Assembly: GCA_965200795.1 (NCBI GenBank)
Contig: CBDAVB010000018.1
Coordinates: forward strand, 268,845-332,844
From: Parashewanella sp965200795
Lineage (GTDB): Bacteria; Pseudomonadota; Gammaproteobacteria; Enterobacterales; Shewanellaceae
Direction of reading: 5' to 3'
Length of the DNA: 64,000 bases
Of this stretch, positions 9,442 to 18,616 are shown piece after piece. The translations under genes were made by a program, and so were the position numbers. The number at the start of each line of letters is the position of its first letter. The first letter of the stretch is position 1. Below the pieces are notes generated by a model. The model was not told where the DNA came from and ran no database searches. It was given only the letters and a program-made list of their open reading frames with translations.

Positions 9442-10761
9442 TTACGATCCGGGAATCGTTAAACGCTGACCTAAACGCACCACGTCGGATTTCAGGTTAT
9501 TGGCGCGTTTTAACTGAGTAACGGACACATTATAACGCCTTGCGATGCGGGATAATGTATCCCCCCTTACAACCTTATGAATTTTAGCCGTATATCGATT
9601 CGCCATCAGCGTGTCCGAAGGGGCGTGCCTCTTAAAATAATTCACGATTCCGGTTTTAATCGCGTCCGCCAGCTTTCTCTGGTAACTGGCTGAGCGTAAC
9701 AGCTTTTCTTCCTCAGGATTCGAAATGAAACCCGTTTCAACCAAAATGGACGGAATATCCGGCGACTTCAGCACCCCGAAACTGGCCGATTCCGGCTGGC
9801 GTTTATGTAATTTAGTCACTTTACCTAACTGCCTCAAAATACTGGCGGCCATCTGATGACTGATGGCCAGTGACTTATCTGAGACCATATCAATCAGCGT
9901 CATCGCCAGATACTGCTCATTATCTGTGTTTTCAATGGCATCGCCCGCTCCGCCGAGTAATTCGGAGTGGCGCTCTTTTTTCTCCAGCCAGCGACCCATC
10001 TCCGTTTTAGCGCGGCGCTTTGAAACCACCCACACTGAAGCGCCGCGGGGTTTCGGAGTCGTGAAGGCGTCAGCGTGAATCGAAATCAGCAAATCCACTT
10101 TATCTTTCCGCGCTAATTCACTGCGTCCGTTTAAGGTGACGTAGTAATCACCTTTACGTGTCAGCACCGCCTTCATTCCGGGAACGGCGTTAATCCGCGC
10201 CTGAAGACGCTCAGCGATGCTGAAAACCACTTTTTTCTCGTAGGTTCCGGACGGTCCGATAGAACCGGGATCCTCACCGCCGTGCCCGGGATCAATGGCG
10301 ATAATAATATCCCTGAGTTTTTTCTCCGGCTTATGAACCACTTTCTGAGAGGGCTTAGTTTTAACACCGATATCAATCACCAGACGATCGCCGTAGGGCT
10401 TGGTCGGCTTTAAAGAAAAGATTTTCGCCAAGACAGGGTTCGTTAAATCAATCACGACACGCAGCGTGCTCTTTTTACTGGTTTTACTGTAGCGAACTCG
10501 TTTAATTAATTTACTGGCGTTTTTTATTTTTGACAGCGTCAGCTTTGATTTTGAGTCAGCTAAATCCACAACCAGCCGATCCGGCTTGCTTAAGAAAAAG
10601 TAGGTGTACTGCGGTTTATCGCTGAGGTCGAATACGATACGGGTTGATTCCGGCGCGGCCCAAATCCGAATACCTTGCAGAGTATTCGCTGACACCGGCT
10701 GAACCGGCGACAAGATAATGAAAAAAAACAATAATCTTTTTAAAAGGGCTAGGTTAGGCAT
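9442..10761 (-). CDS. amiB: N-acetylmuramoyl-L-alanine amidase AmiB type
   Basis: This 439-aa protein has a signal peptide (ending about PVQPVSA, residue 25), an AMIN domain (about 28-130) that targets it to the septum, a zinc amidase_3 domain starting IIAIDPGHGGEDPG with later SIHADAF and LVETGFISN, and one C-terminal LysM domain (HKVVRGDTLSRIARRYNV). It cleaves the amide between MurNAc and the stem peptide when daughter cells separate. The extra LysM domain is common in the AmiB/AmiC group of pseudomonads. It lies 5 bases downstream of tsaE and 33 upstream of mutL, inside one operon. Confidence 0.96.
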   Translation of the reverse strand: MPNLALLKRLLFFFIILSPVQPVSANTLQGIRIWAAPESTRIVFDLSDKPQYTYFFLSKPDRLVVDLADSKSKLTLSKIKNASKLIKRVRYSKTSKKSTLRVVIDLTNPVLAKIFSLKPTKPYGDRLVIDIGVKTKPSQKVVHKPEKKLRDIIIAIDPGHGGEDPGSIGPSGTYEKKVVFSIAERLQARINAVPGMKAVLTRKGDYYVTLNGRSELARKDKVDLLISIHADAFTTPKPRGASVWVVSKRRAKTEMGRWLEKKERHSELLGGAGDAIENTDNEQYLAMTLIDMVSDKSLAISHQMAASILRQLGKVTKLHKRQPESASFGVLKSPDIPSILVETGFISNPEEEKLLRSASYQRKLADAIKTGIVNYFKRHAPSDTLMANRYTAKIHKVVRGDTLSRIARRYNVSVTQLKRANNLKSDVVRLGQRLTIPGS

Positions 10762-10766
10762 AAGTC

Positions 10767-11225
10767 TTATTTTAGTTGTTTCAGCAATGCCTCACCACTT
10801 TCGGTTCCGGCTTCCATAACGAGTTTTCTTCCCGTATCCGTATACTGAATCTCAATGTGCATATCGGCCCGAGGTAACCATCCCTGACCACGATCAGGCC
10901 ATTCGACAATACACAAACTGTCGTTCGAAAAACAGTCCCTGAACCCCGTAAATTCCAGCTCCTCAGGATCCCGCAGACGATATAAATCAAAATGGAATAC
11001 TTTAAGCGTGCCCAGCTCATAAGGCTCGACTAAAGTATAGGTCGGGCTTTTCACCGCCCCCGGATGCCCCAAAGACTGAATCAAACCTCGTGAGAACGTG
11101 GTTTTACCGGCGCCTAAATCACCCTCTAAAAATAAGATCAGCGGCGGTTTAATGACTTCCGCAAGCTGCGTCCCCGTTTTTACGGTTTCGGCTTCATCTG
11201 CCAGTGTAAATACTCGTTTTTCCAT
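10767..11225 (-). CDS. tsaE: tRNA threonylcarbamoyladenosine ATPase TsaE
   Basis: This 152-aa ATPase works with TsaB and TsaD in making the t6A modification at A37 of ANN-decoding tRNAs. The Walker A sequence GDLGAGKTT and the downstream SPTYTLVEPY and HFDLYRL motifs are typical. I chose the ATG at 11225 (MEKRVFTLADE) because it gives the family length; an in-frame start at 11285 would add 20 residues that do not look like TsaE and would fall in the repeat at 11265-11287. In relatives the gene before it is often nnr; here it is followed upstream by accessory DNA. Confidence 0.95.
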   Translation of the reverse strand: MEKRVFTLADEAETVKTGTQLAEVIKPPLILFLEGDLGAGKTTFSRGLIQSLGHPGAVKSPTYTLVEPYELGTLKVFHFDLYRLRDPEELEFTGFRDCFSNDSLCIVEWPDRGQGWLPRADMHIEIQYTDTGRKLVMEAGTESGEALLKQLK

Positions 11226-11264
11226 CTTTGATACATTCTGTGACTGAACGCGGGCAAGTATACA

Positions 11265-11287
11265 AAAAAGCCGCGGTGAAAACACTT
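11265..11287. repeat. 23-bp direct repeat, left copy (brackets the TRAF-domain gene)
   Basis: The sequence AAAAAGCCGCGGTGAAAAC plus four more bases (ACTT overlapping its end) occurs here and again, identical over 23 bases, at 13014-13036. The two copies are 1,749 bases apart and enclose a single gene, the TRAF-domain protein. The pattern looks like a duplicated target or a recombination footprint. Confidence 0.85.
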
Positions 11288-11930
11288 TAACTTTTTTCAG
11301 ACAGTTTGAAACAGGTGTTCAGTCTCACCAATCCTGAAAAAACCAGTTGACCGCTTTAACTTAATTTAACTTACTTTAACTCATTTTAATTTACTGAAAA
11401 GCCGGATAAATCTAATTCACTTAACGAGTGAACCGCTGCACGCTCAAAAGCTTGTTGACACCGCGGCCGGCCGTGTCGTAACGATTGCGGGTAGAATAAC
11501 TGTCTGCCGCAGGCCGCGCCTTGCTGTCAGCAAACGGAATAACGACAGTTTTTTATGTCGGTAATTTTTCCGCGCCTGAGAACCTATACTGAGCTTTTCA
11601 GGATATCGCACAAGCAATAACAAGAAAATTTATCGCTCTGTAAAGTCAGAACCAAGCAGGGATAATCGTTTAATCAGCTGTTGCGGAATAATGTAAGCTA
11701 TCAAAGTCCGGCAAAAATGTCTGATTTTGACGTTTTCACCCGGAAAATTCGATTTAAGCTGTGAATTTCACTGAAGCAAAAGAATGGTTAAACAATATTT
11801 AAGAGATAATGTTACCGGCTGATATTCGCTCTTTTATCTTACGGTAAAATAAATAAGTTAAAAATTACATAAATTAATCGCAATACTCTCTGAAACAGAG
11901 AGGGATTTATGGATCAGTTGCTATTAGGAT
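11288..11930. other. Gene-free stretch between tsaE and the TRAF-domain gene
   Basis: No gene is visible. The stretch is A/T-rich and holds a short run of imperfect TTTAACTTA-like units (about 11355-11397), and at 11524-11574 a segment (TTGCTGTCAGCAAACGG, then CGACAGTTTTTTATG, then CGGTAATTTT) that recurs in reverse orientation at 26430-26482 beside the MORN/OTU gene. Confidence 0.6.
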
Positions 11931-12881
11931 CTAAGTTACTCTAATATGAAAATATACACTTTTTTTCCCGTTTTCTTTTGTTTCAAAGAACTCCTCCTTT
12001 GTTAATGTCGCAATATCAGTGACTTTACGCAAAATAAAACAATTCGGACCCATACTGCTTCTTGACGGCTTATTATAACCGAAACCATATTTTTTCAAAT
12101 CTATTGAAGACCCGACATTAGTTTTTTGCTTTCCATTCAGGAGACGAACTTCAATCTTGGGTTGATAAGGCCACTCCAGCCGTTCATCATATAAATGGGG
12201 CAATACAGTTACAGTAACAGAAACAAACTTATCTTTTACATCACTGTTTGCGTAAAATCCGTTCAGCCATACTCTCGCGACCAGCTTGTATCCGTCGCTC
12301 TCGCTCGTATAGAACTCGGGAGAAAGAATATTTATTATCTCGCTGTTTTGAGTTTGCAGCAGCTTTTCTTCTATATCGTCGATTTCGAATACTAATTCGC
12401 CGTTGTAAGTTTCAGCGGCAATCCGTTCCACTTCCTGTCGCATCTTCTCAAGCCTCACACTCTGCATATCTTTAAAACTGATGCTCGCATTTCGAAAAAT
12501 TTCGGTTGATATTTGCAAAAAATTTCTAGTGGCTTTTTCAGTAGCTTTATCCAATAACTGACCATACGATTTTTTTTGAGTTGAATAGTCGTTTAGCGCC
12601 GGACTATATTCACCTTTAAAATCATTAGGTTTCTTAGTTATCATTTTTTTTGTGGCATGCTGAGATTGGGTGTTAAAGTTGCTTTGCTTGGTATTGTTTT
12701 CTTTATTAGCCTTATCGGAATCATCCAGAGCTTTCACGTCATACTGTATTGATTGTCGCCCGCCGCAAGCTCTGCCGGCAATAACCTTTATACTTCGAGA
12801 CGAAGAAGTCCGCTCAGCTTCGATCGTGGAAACCTGCGCTTGAACCGCAGGCGACGCAACCCTTATATCAGCAGTAGCCAT
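11931..12881 (-). CDS. TRAF-C (MATH) domain protein, likely host-directed effector
   Basis: The C-terminal half of this 316-aa protein looks like the receptor- and peptide-binding TRAF-C domain of animal TRAF proteins. Counting from this start, the domain begins near residue 159 with YNGELVFEIDDIEEKL, then SPEFYTSESDGYKL, then VWLNG, then VSVTVTVLPHLYDERLEWPY, and closes with CFILRKVTDI and SVYFHIRV. The order and spacing match the human TRAF pattern (W.I.DF, FYTS..GYK, LNG, L.WPF). Residues 85-155 are helical and charged and could be a coiled coil, as precedes TRAF-C in animals; no RING or zinc finger is present. I chose ATG 12881 because AGGAAG lies five bases upstream. A/T-rich compared with neighbours, bracketed by 23-bp repeats. 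Secretion and host target are inferred. Confidence 0.75.
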   Translation of the reverse strand: MATADIRVASPAVQAQVSTIEAERTSSSRSIKVIAGRACGGRQSIQYDVKALDDSDKANKENNTKQSNFNTQSQHATKKMITKKPNDFKGEYSPALNDYSTQKKSYGQLLDKATEKATRNFLQISTEIFRNASISFKDMQSVRLEKMRQEVERIAAETYNGELVFEIDDIEEKLLQTQNSEIINILSPEFYTSESDGYKLVARVWLNGFYANSDVKDKFVSVTVTVLPHLYDERLEWPYQPKIEVRLLNGKQKTNVGSSIDLKKYGFGYNKPSRSSMGPNCFILRKVTDIATLTKEEFFETKENGKKSVYFHIRVT

Positions 12882-13013
12882 AATACTTCCTAACACTACA
12901 ACGACGACAGTAATCAGACTTTAATTAATTATTTTATGATGTTCAATTCTTATTTTGTTTAATGAAAAAAAATTAACGGTACGAAATAGTTAAAACTGAT
13001 CAGTTACCCGCTC

Positions 13014-13036
13014 AAAAAGCCGCGGTGAAAACACTT
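13014..13036. repeat. 23-bp direct repeat, right copy
   Basis: Identical over 23 bases to 11265-11287. It lies about 130 bases upstream of the TRAF-domain gene and 38 bases past the stop of the MFS transporter. Confidence 0.85.
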
Positions 13037-13074
13037 CGGCTTAACGTTCGTTCGGCGGCACCGGTTTACGCGGC

Positions 13075-14604
13075 TTACTGAGCGCCCCGGATAGTCATTA
13101 ACCACTTACCGTAGATGTAAATTCCCACCGCGGAGACTGAACCCACGGCCGCGATAATGTACCATGCGGCGCCCACGTTATGAGCTTCATAAAGGTATTG
13201 AGTCAGCGCCTGAGCGTTTTCACCGGTAAAGCGCACGGCGGCGGTAAAGGCCTCACCGTTCGGAATCGCGTCAACCTCTGCTTGTGACATTCCGCGCTCA
13301 GCTAATAACTGACGCGAAAACGCTTCTTTAGACGCGTACCACTGGTATAATTTCGGTCCGAAATAACCTTCCAGGCCCCAGCCGATCCCCTGCGGTAACA
13401 TCACGAAACCTAAGTACATGGCTTTTTTGCCTTTTGGCGCGATATTGCCCATAAATTCATTTTTCTTGGGGCTGATCATCATTTCACCGAGTGAGAACAT
13501 CGCGATGGCCAGCGCCATCATCCAGGCCGCGTTGGTGTAACCGATGACCAGGAACGCGAAAATGCTTAATAAGCAGCCCGCCAGCATCGCCGATGTCACC
13601 CGGTATTTCGCAGTTAACCCGGCAATTAAGAAACAGCAGGTCATGATTAAGGCGGCATTAATATTGATCATGCCTTCGGGCAGAATCCTGGTGCCCTCAA
13701 GATCCATCGCCATGACGCTTCTCCAGAAGCCGTTCGGGGTCTCGCCGCCGAAGATACCGCTTACGATAACACTGGTATCCACCCATTCAGAAATGTGAAT
13801 AGGCAGAACGTCAAATAAAGAATTAAACAAAAACCAGAAGCCGGAAAAGGCCAGCATGTAGTAGATCACAATCGGCTTTTTAAGTTCCTGCCACGCGTCT
13901 TTCCAGAGCCTGTCCTGCTTGATCTCACCGCTTTTGATTTTCTCCGCGCGTTCTAAACGCTCTTCTTTACCCGGCTCTTTGTAGGCAAACAACAGCAGAA
14001 AGTTAACTGAAATGATGGCCGCGCAGGCATAGAACACATTTTCCCAGGCAAGCTGGCGCATATGAGCCGCGATAACAGGCCCGATAAATCCGCCGATATT
14101 AACGACCTGATAAAATATTCCCCAGGCCATCGAGATGTTATTTCGATTAGCGCAAAGCACTAACGTGCCTTGAATACCCGGCTTGAATATCCCGGTGCCG
14201 CCGGCGAGAAGCATCGCGCCGATTAAAAAACCCCAAAATGAAGGGAAAAACGCCATCACCAGATAGGCGGCGATTTTAATGACGGTCGACACGAAGATGG
14301 TTTCTTTGTAACCGGCCCGGTCTGAAATACCGCCGGTAAATACGGGGACAAAAGTTTGCGTGACGGCGAACCAGAACATAATGACGCCGTAATCTCCGAG
14401 GCTGATCCCCAGACCGCCTTCTGACGCCGGTGCTTTAGCGTATAATGCCGCCGTGGTTTTAACGCCGTAGTATGAGATTCGCTCCACCAGCTCCATACCG
14501 CCGACAATCCAGAAAACGTAGCTTAAGCTCATAATCGAAGCCCACATTCCCAGCTGTCTGACTTCGGTGAGATCATTTCCCGAAACTGAGCTTGTATTGC
14601 TCAT
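13075..14604 (-). CDS. MFS transporter, proton-dependent oligopeptide (POT)-like
   Basis: This 509-aa membrane protein has about 12-14 hydrophobic segments and MFS features: GGISDRAGYKETIFVS after the second/third helix and GGTGIFKPGIQGT in the fourth, the latter resembling the GtGlfKP motif of the POT family of di/tripeptide importers. The N-terminus (MELVERISYYGVKTTAALYA) contains the ERxxYYG signature of POT transporters, here ERISYYG. Substrate is not certain; peptides are most likely from these motifs. It is a single gene; a 484-base gap lies upstream. Confidence 0.8.
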   Translation of the reverse strand: MSNTSSVSGNDLTEVRQLGMWASIMSLSYVFWIVGGMELVERISYYGVKTTAALYAKAPASEGGLGISLGDYGVIMFWFAVTQTFVPVFTGGISDRAGYKETIFVSTVIKIAAYLVMAFFPSFWGFLIGAMLLAGGTGIFKPGIQGTLVLCANRNNISMAWGIFYQVVNIGGFIGPVIAAHMRQLAWENVFYACAAIISVNFLLLFAYKEPGKEERLERAEKIKSGEIKQDRLWKDAWQELKKPIVIYYMLAFSGFWFLFNSLFDVLPIHISEWVDTSVIVSGIFGGETPNGFWRSVMAMDLEGTRILPEGMININAALIMTCCFLIAGLTAKYRVTSAMLAGCLLSIFAFLVIGYTNAAWMMALAIAMFSLGEMMISPKKNEFMGNIAPKGKKAMYLGFVMLPQGIGWGLEGYFGPKLYQWYASKEAFSRQLLAERGMSQAEVDAIPNGEAFTAAVRFTGENAQALTQYLYEAHNVGAAWYIIAAVGSVSAVGIYIYGKWLMTIRGAQ

Positions 14605-14937
14605 ATCCCGCTCCTTATTGTTATAGTTATTAACAGTTATCGATTAAACTCAAAAAATTCAGCCGGTCAAGCCTTAAACCTGAAAAAAAGCAGTCGGACG
14701 CATAGACGCACATAAAGCCTGATAACCGCATTATGTATAATCAGAACAGCGGCTAATCGAACTCACTTTTCGGGTGAATCCTTTTTCTGGGTTAAACATA
14801 TGTAACAACAATGCCGCGATTATACACAAAGCGGATACTTTACAGAATTTCCCCTGAAATACAAAACCGAGCGGTTAATGAGCCGGGGAATCCGGGATGG
14901 TTCACAGTGGTGAGCGACAGGATCAGACGCGTTCTTA
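14605..14937. other. Gene-free spacer upstream of the MFS gene
   Basis: No gene seen. The minus strand should hold the MFS promoter; I could not fix it. The spacer is followed by the MITE-like copy at 14938-15086. Confidence 0.5.
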
Positions 14938-15086
14938 ATTAGCTGACCATAAGTTTTTTCACTTTTCTGACGCCCGTTTTAAGCATACTGCGGCGTTACT
15001 CTTGCTTGAAAGACTGCCGGTATTACCGCGCAAGAGCGCCTTGCAGAGCATTTAACCTAAACGCCAACTTATAGTCAGTTGCTTAG
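14938..15086 (-). repeat. MITE-like element, copy A (complete)
   Basis: Read on the minus strand, this 149-base unit begins CAACTGACTATAAGTTGG and ends AAAACTTATGGTCAGCTA, so its two ends are inverted repeats of about 15-17 bases. The interior contains GCAAGGCGCTCTTGCG, CAAGAGTAACGCCG and ACGGGCGTCAGAAAAGTG, shared with the copies near 24.1, 26.5, 32.6, 41.6 and 59.8 kb. It codes for nothing. It ends two bases from the MAPEG stop codon. Confidence 0.75.
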
Positions 15087-15088
15087 GC

Positions 15089-15511
15089 TCAGAGAAGCTT
15101 AAGCGCGCACATAACCAAAAGGGCGATATTCGCTATCCACGCGATCAAAAAGAAGTAAGATCTCGGGCTCGGGTTTTTCTCTGTCGCTATCAGGTAATAC
15201 AGTGCCGTGTGAATAATGCGAAAAAGGGCAAATGCCGTAATTAACACCCCAGTCCAGAACGGATTGACCCCGATTAAAATCGCCAGAAAAGACGTCCCTA
15301 ACATCAGCGGCACATTTTCGAGGGAATTCATAAAAGTCCGGTGAGCGCGAAATACAAAAGAATCGTGACTGAGATCCGGACAGATTCTTCCGGGCACGGC
15401 TCCCCGCTGTGACCCTTTAGAAACAGCGGCGACAAATCCCTGCGCGCACCAGGTGGTTAGAATAAGCAAAATTCCCGTGAATGCGAGTGAGTATGTTGCG
15501 GTTAATTCCAT
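15089..15511 (-). CDS. MAPEG family membrane protein
   Basis: This 140-aa protein has four hydrophobic segments and the MAPEG signature RAHRTFMNSLENVPLML in its middle. MAPEG proteins include glutathione-dependent microsomal transferases and leukotriene synthases; bacterial members are mostly of unknown substrate. It starts 36 bases before the stop of the unknown 416-aa gene, so they may be read together. The family is clear; the reaction is not. Confidence 0.88.
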   Translation of the reverse strand: MELTATYSLAFTGILLILTTWCAQGFVAAVSKGSQRGAVPGRICPDLSHDSFVFRAHRTFMNSLENVPLMLGTSFLAILIGVNPFWTGVLITAFALFRIIHTALYYLIATEKNPSPRSYFFLIAWIANIALLVMCALKLL

Positions 15512-15546
15512 TTATGTTCTCCGGTTTTGATATTTATTATGATAAA

Positions 15547-16797
15547 TTAATTCCCGTAACTCCCTGACCGGCGGCGCTCCGGCTCTGTACTTCTGGACAC
15601 CGCTTGTTCAGACTCAGCAAGCGCGTCAGGGCGTTTTTCCGCGCCGCCGGCCGATGCGCTTAACGTACTAATACGCGCCAGACCGAGACTTTCTCTGTGA
15701 TCATTAACCGCTTCGGCGACATTGCGGGCGAGTTGATCATACCCCAGCTGTTTAAGCGTATTGAGGGCGAGACTTAAAAACTGCGCGTCACTTTGTGACG
15801 GTGGCGCGCATTCATCTTTGTTCCAGTTGCACTCCCCTGGCAGTTCCGCCATGATAACGGCGTTATCACCTTCGACTTCAATACCAAATTTCCGGAACAA
15901 GGGATCAATATATTTTCTATAATTTTTCACCATACCGGGTTCCCGCCGTAATATTTTTACGGATTCTTCGTTTAAAGTAAAATGAGAGTCTGGCTTTGGG
16001 GATACCAAAAACAGCATTTGCTTTGCCCGTTTTGAGCTTCTTAAGCTTGTCAAAGGCATCTCTTGTATTTGATCAAATGAAAGCCCCTGCGGTTCATATC
16101 TTGCGCTGGAGCACTGAAGTGCGGCAAGCCACTCGTAGCATTGACTTTCTGTATACGCACTCAATCCGCCGGCGGGACGTATTGAATATTTTTGATCAAA
16201 CGGCGTTGCCGCAACCGGCCGTCCGGGATAATGAGGGTACTCATCAGACGGAGGAAGGGCGCCCTTTACACCGCTTTTTAATTTAATACGTTCTGCGCTC
16301 TCATTACCGCAGCTATCAAAAACGCACAGATAGACATCATAATAACTGCATTCGACTATCCTTGGATTTCCGTGTTCATCTTTTTCCGAAAACAAGTCAC
16401 CGTAATAGTCTTTAGCGGCCTGACTTAAATCAGGAGAAAGCGTTCTGAATCCTTTGCAAGCCAATTTTTGTTCTTCACGTAATCGAATCCGGCTATTCTC
16501 GCCGATTAAACCTCTCAGCTCTTTTATCTGAGGCCCGATAAGTTCCGGCCTCGCGGCATCAGTCTGAACGATACTTCTGAGCAGCTCTTTTACTCTGCCG
16601 CGCTTTGTCCCGCAAATCAGATCCATGATCCTGTTATAAACATTCCGGATGAACCCCTCACCGGCAAAAGGTTTGTCTGATACGGCGTCATTAATGATAC
16701 CTTCGCACTGATACCGGGACAGAGTCCGGGTCAGATGATGAGAACCGAAACCGTAACCGGTTAAACTGAGCACCGGAACCCGCGCTATATCCGCCAT
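15547..16797 (-). CDS. Unknown 416-aa protein, possible effector
   Basis: I do not recognise this protein. It has no signal peptide and no membrane segment. It looks soluble and mostly mixed helix/strand, with a disordered, charged C-terminal tail (about 380-416, rich in Ser, Glu and Arg, ending RRRSGSYGN). A GAGGTG ribosome-binding site lies a few bases before the ATG, so the start is well supported. It sits in an accessory stretch near the TRAF-domain gene and IS-damaged DNA, which makes a transferred or host-interaction role possible, but nothing in the sequence itself shows a function. Confidence 0.7.
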   Translation of the reverse strand: MADIARVPVLSLTGYGFGSHHLTRTLSRYQCEGIINDAVSDKPFAGEGFIRNVYNRIMDLICGTKRGRVKELLRSIVQTDAARPELIGPQIKELRGLIGENSRIRLREEQKLACKGFRTLSPDLSQAAKDYYGDLFSEKDEHGNPRIVECSYYDVYLCVFDSCGNESAERIKLKSGVKGALPPSDEYPHYPGRPVAATPFDQKYSIRPAGGLSAYTESQCYEWLAALQCSSARYEPQGLSFDQIQEMPLTSLRSSKRAKQMLFLVSPKPDSHFTLNEESVKILRREPGMVKNYRKYIDPLFRKFGIEVEGDNAVIMAELPGECNWNKDECAPPSQSDAQFLSLALNTLKQLGYDQLARNVAEAVNDHRESLGLARISTLSASAGGAEKRPDALAESEQAVSRSTEPERRRSGSYGN

Positions 16798-17001
16798 AAG
16801 TACACCTCATCTTTTGACGCGTTACCACAATGATACCGTTACCGGCTAAAGCTGAACTCCGTCTCGATTAATCAGGGTAATCGCAGAATAAAAACTGAAT
16901 ATTCTGCAAACCCTATGTCAAATGCAAAGAAGTGTAAAGATAGCTAAATAATAATTAACAAATGATATATAAAGAAATCGAATATTAAACTATGGTAATT
17001 T

Positions 17002-17332
17002 TTAGTTGAAAATTTGCGCGTACTTCATTCTGTTTTTGCGGCTGAGGATAAAATACAGAGCGGGAATATTCATAAGTACGCCATAACAAAGAGGTATTAA
17101 TGCCAGTTCCGGCCACGCCAGAAGATCGGTTGCCACAAAAATTCCCGTCGCGGCGTTTTGAATACCGACTTCAATTTGTAAGGTTTTAATATCAGGTTTA
17201 TCTAAGCTAGCTTTCTTTGCTATCAGAAACGTAAACAGCATGGCGAGCAGACACAGGCCGAAACATAAAACAGCCGTCAATATTCCGACTTCAACCAGCT
17301 TAGGTAAATTGTCCGCAATCAGTAAGGGATCT
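17002..17332 (-). pseudogene. Bile acid:sodium symporter, C-terminal piece (split by an IS)
   Basis: This frame codes for the C-terminal third of a BASS-family transporter (LIADNLPKLVEVGILTA, then EVGIQNAATGIFVA, which is the conserved EVGIQN motif, then the last helices). It runs open from the edge of the ISAzo13-type element and has no start codon of its own in the right place. The N-terminal part of the same gene lies on the other side of the element at 18617-19196. The intact protein would have about 300 aa and ten membrane segments. Confidence 0.88.
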
Positions 17333-18616
17333 CGCAGTTAAGAATTTACCATTCTGGCATGATAAGTAGATCCCACTTAGGTAATTCACTATTTCGGATG
17401 ATTTTATCTTCGACATCTTCTTTTTCACTTTTTGTTAGCTTGACTCCTTTTGAGTAAACCTTATCAATTAAATTGACAACTGGAGTCATAGCCTTCCAAG
17501 TCATTGTTTTCGTCCACTCCAGAACAGTATTCACTGAATTCAGTAATGTACCATTCCAATGCTTTTCTAAAGATGACCAAACCCGCTCAATTGGGTTATA
17601 TTTGCTGTGATAAGGTGGGTAGTAAACGTTGTGAATCCTCAGTTTCGATCTTTCACTAAACTGTTTTAATCTAAAAAGATACTGAGTCCGGCATCCACTA
17701 TTTTCTGGGCCATTATCTGAAAAAATAACCAGCTCCTCTACCTCTGGATGTTCGTCTTTAACTAAATTCCACCACCACTCTAAAGCGTCACAAATGAAGT
17801 CGCTGGTTTTACTTGAGTTACCATAAAACACATGAAGCTGGTCGTTTTCCAGGTTCAGTATTCCGAACGGGATAAGCTTATCTTTTACATCCATGTCGTG
17901 ATCTAAAGCTTGCACCGCATCAATCCCTCCGGATTGACCGTGTCGAGAAAATTCACCCAAATTAACCGTGGCTTTGCAATCTATACTTATACGGATAACT
18001 TTTTTATTCCCTGCTGTTTCTTTTTTAATTTTATTTACATTTTTAAAGATGGCGTCTGTTTCAGGAATTTTTTTTGTGGCCTGGTTTTTTGAACTCGCTT
18101 CAGTTTGTAACCGAGTCGATTCAAAATGTCATTAATCGTTCTTTCTTTTGGTAACTCTTCACAGTCCCAGCCTTTTTCCTCAATCAGCTTTTTACGAACA
18201 CCTTTAGCTGTAATTCGAGTGTAAGCAAATGAATTTTTGAATTTTGGATCAGCTTGTGACTCTGGATCGACTAACGCCCGAATATCTACCTCCAGCTGAG
18301 GATTATTCTCCTCACTTCTATGCTTTCCTTCATAATGCCCAAAGCATTCAAACCCGGTTTCCAGCTCATGAAGCCCGAGTTCTACAGCTTTTCTCCCCCA
18401 GCCAAACTCCGTTTCCGTTAATCTAGGACTCCCACAGCAGAACGTTTTAGACACTTCAGCCATAAAGACTCTTTTTTCCATTCCGTGAAGTTTATTTGAG
18501 GCAAGTTTGATTATCCGTTTGGACTCGCTAGAAATGTAAATTGAAGTAGACATCTGGCAGCAACATAAACGATTTTAAGAACTCAACTATACTATTGCGG
18601 TAAAATTTAAATCGCA
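17333..18616 (-). mobile_element. ISAzo13-type insertion sequence
   Basis: The element has imperfect terminal inverted repeats: CGCAGTTAAGAATTTACC at the low end and GGTAAAATTTAAATCGCA at the high end, which match as inverses at about 13 of 18 places. It is about 1.28 kb and carries one transposase gene split over two frames. It interrupts a bile acid:sodium symporter gene. I could not find a clear target duplication. Confidence 0.8.
17346..18553 (-). CDS. ISAzo13-family transposase, two frames joined at an A8 run
   Basis: Two open frames together make one ISAzo13-type transposase. The first (18035-18553) ends soon after RVQKTRPQKK; the second continues as IPETDAIFKN with no start codon and includes RISIDCKA, LGEFSRHGQSGG, FSDNGPEN and YYPPYHSKYNPIERVW, the DDE catalytic region with Asp, Asp and Glu. 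The switch lies at a run of eight A on the minus strand (18068-18075), in a layout that would allow a -1 ribosomal slip on A AAA AAA. It may be programmed frameshifting or a decayed copy. Total about 400 aa, the family length. Confidence 0.8.

Noticed and set aside
11265..13036. Phage attachment sites around the TRAF gene
   Set aside because: No integrase or tRNA target is present; a direct repeat alone does not support a phage or island.
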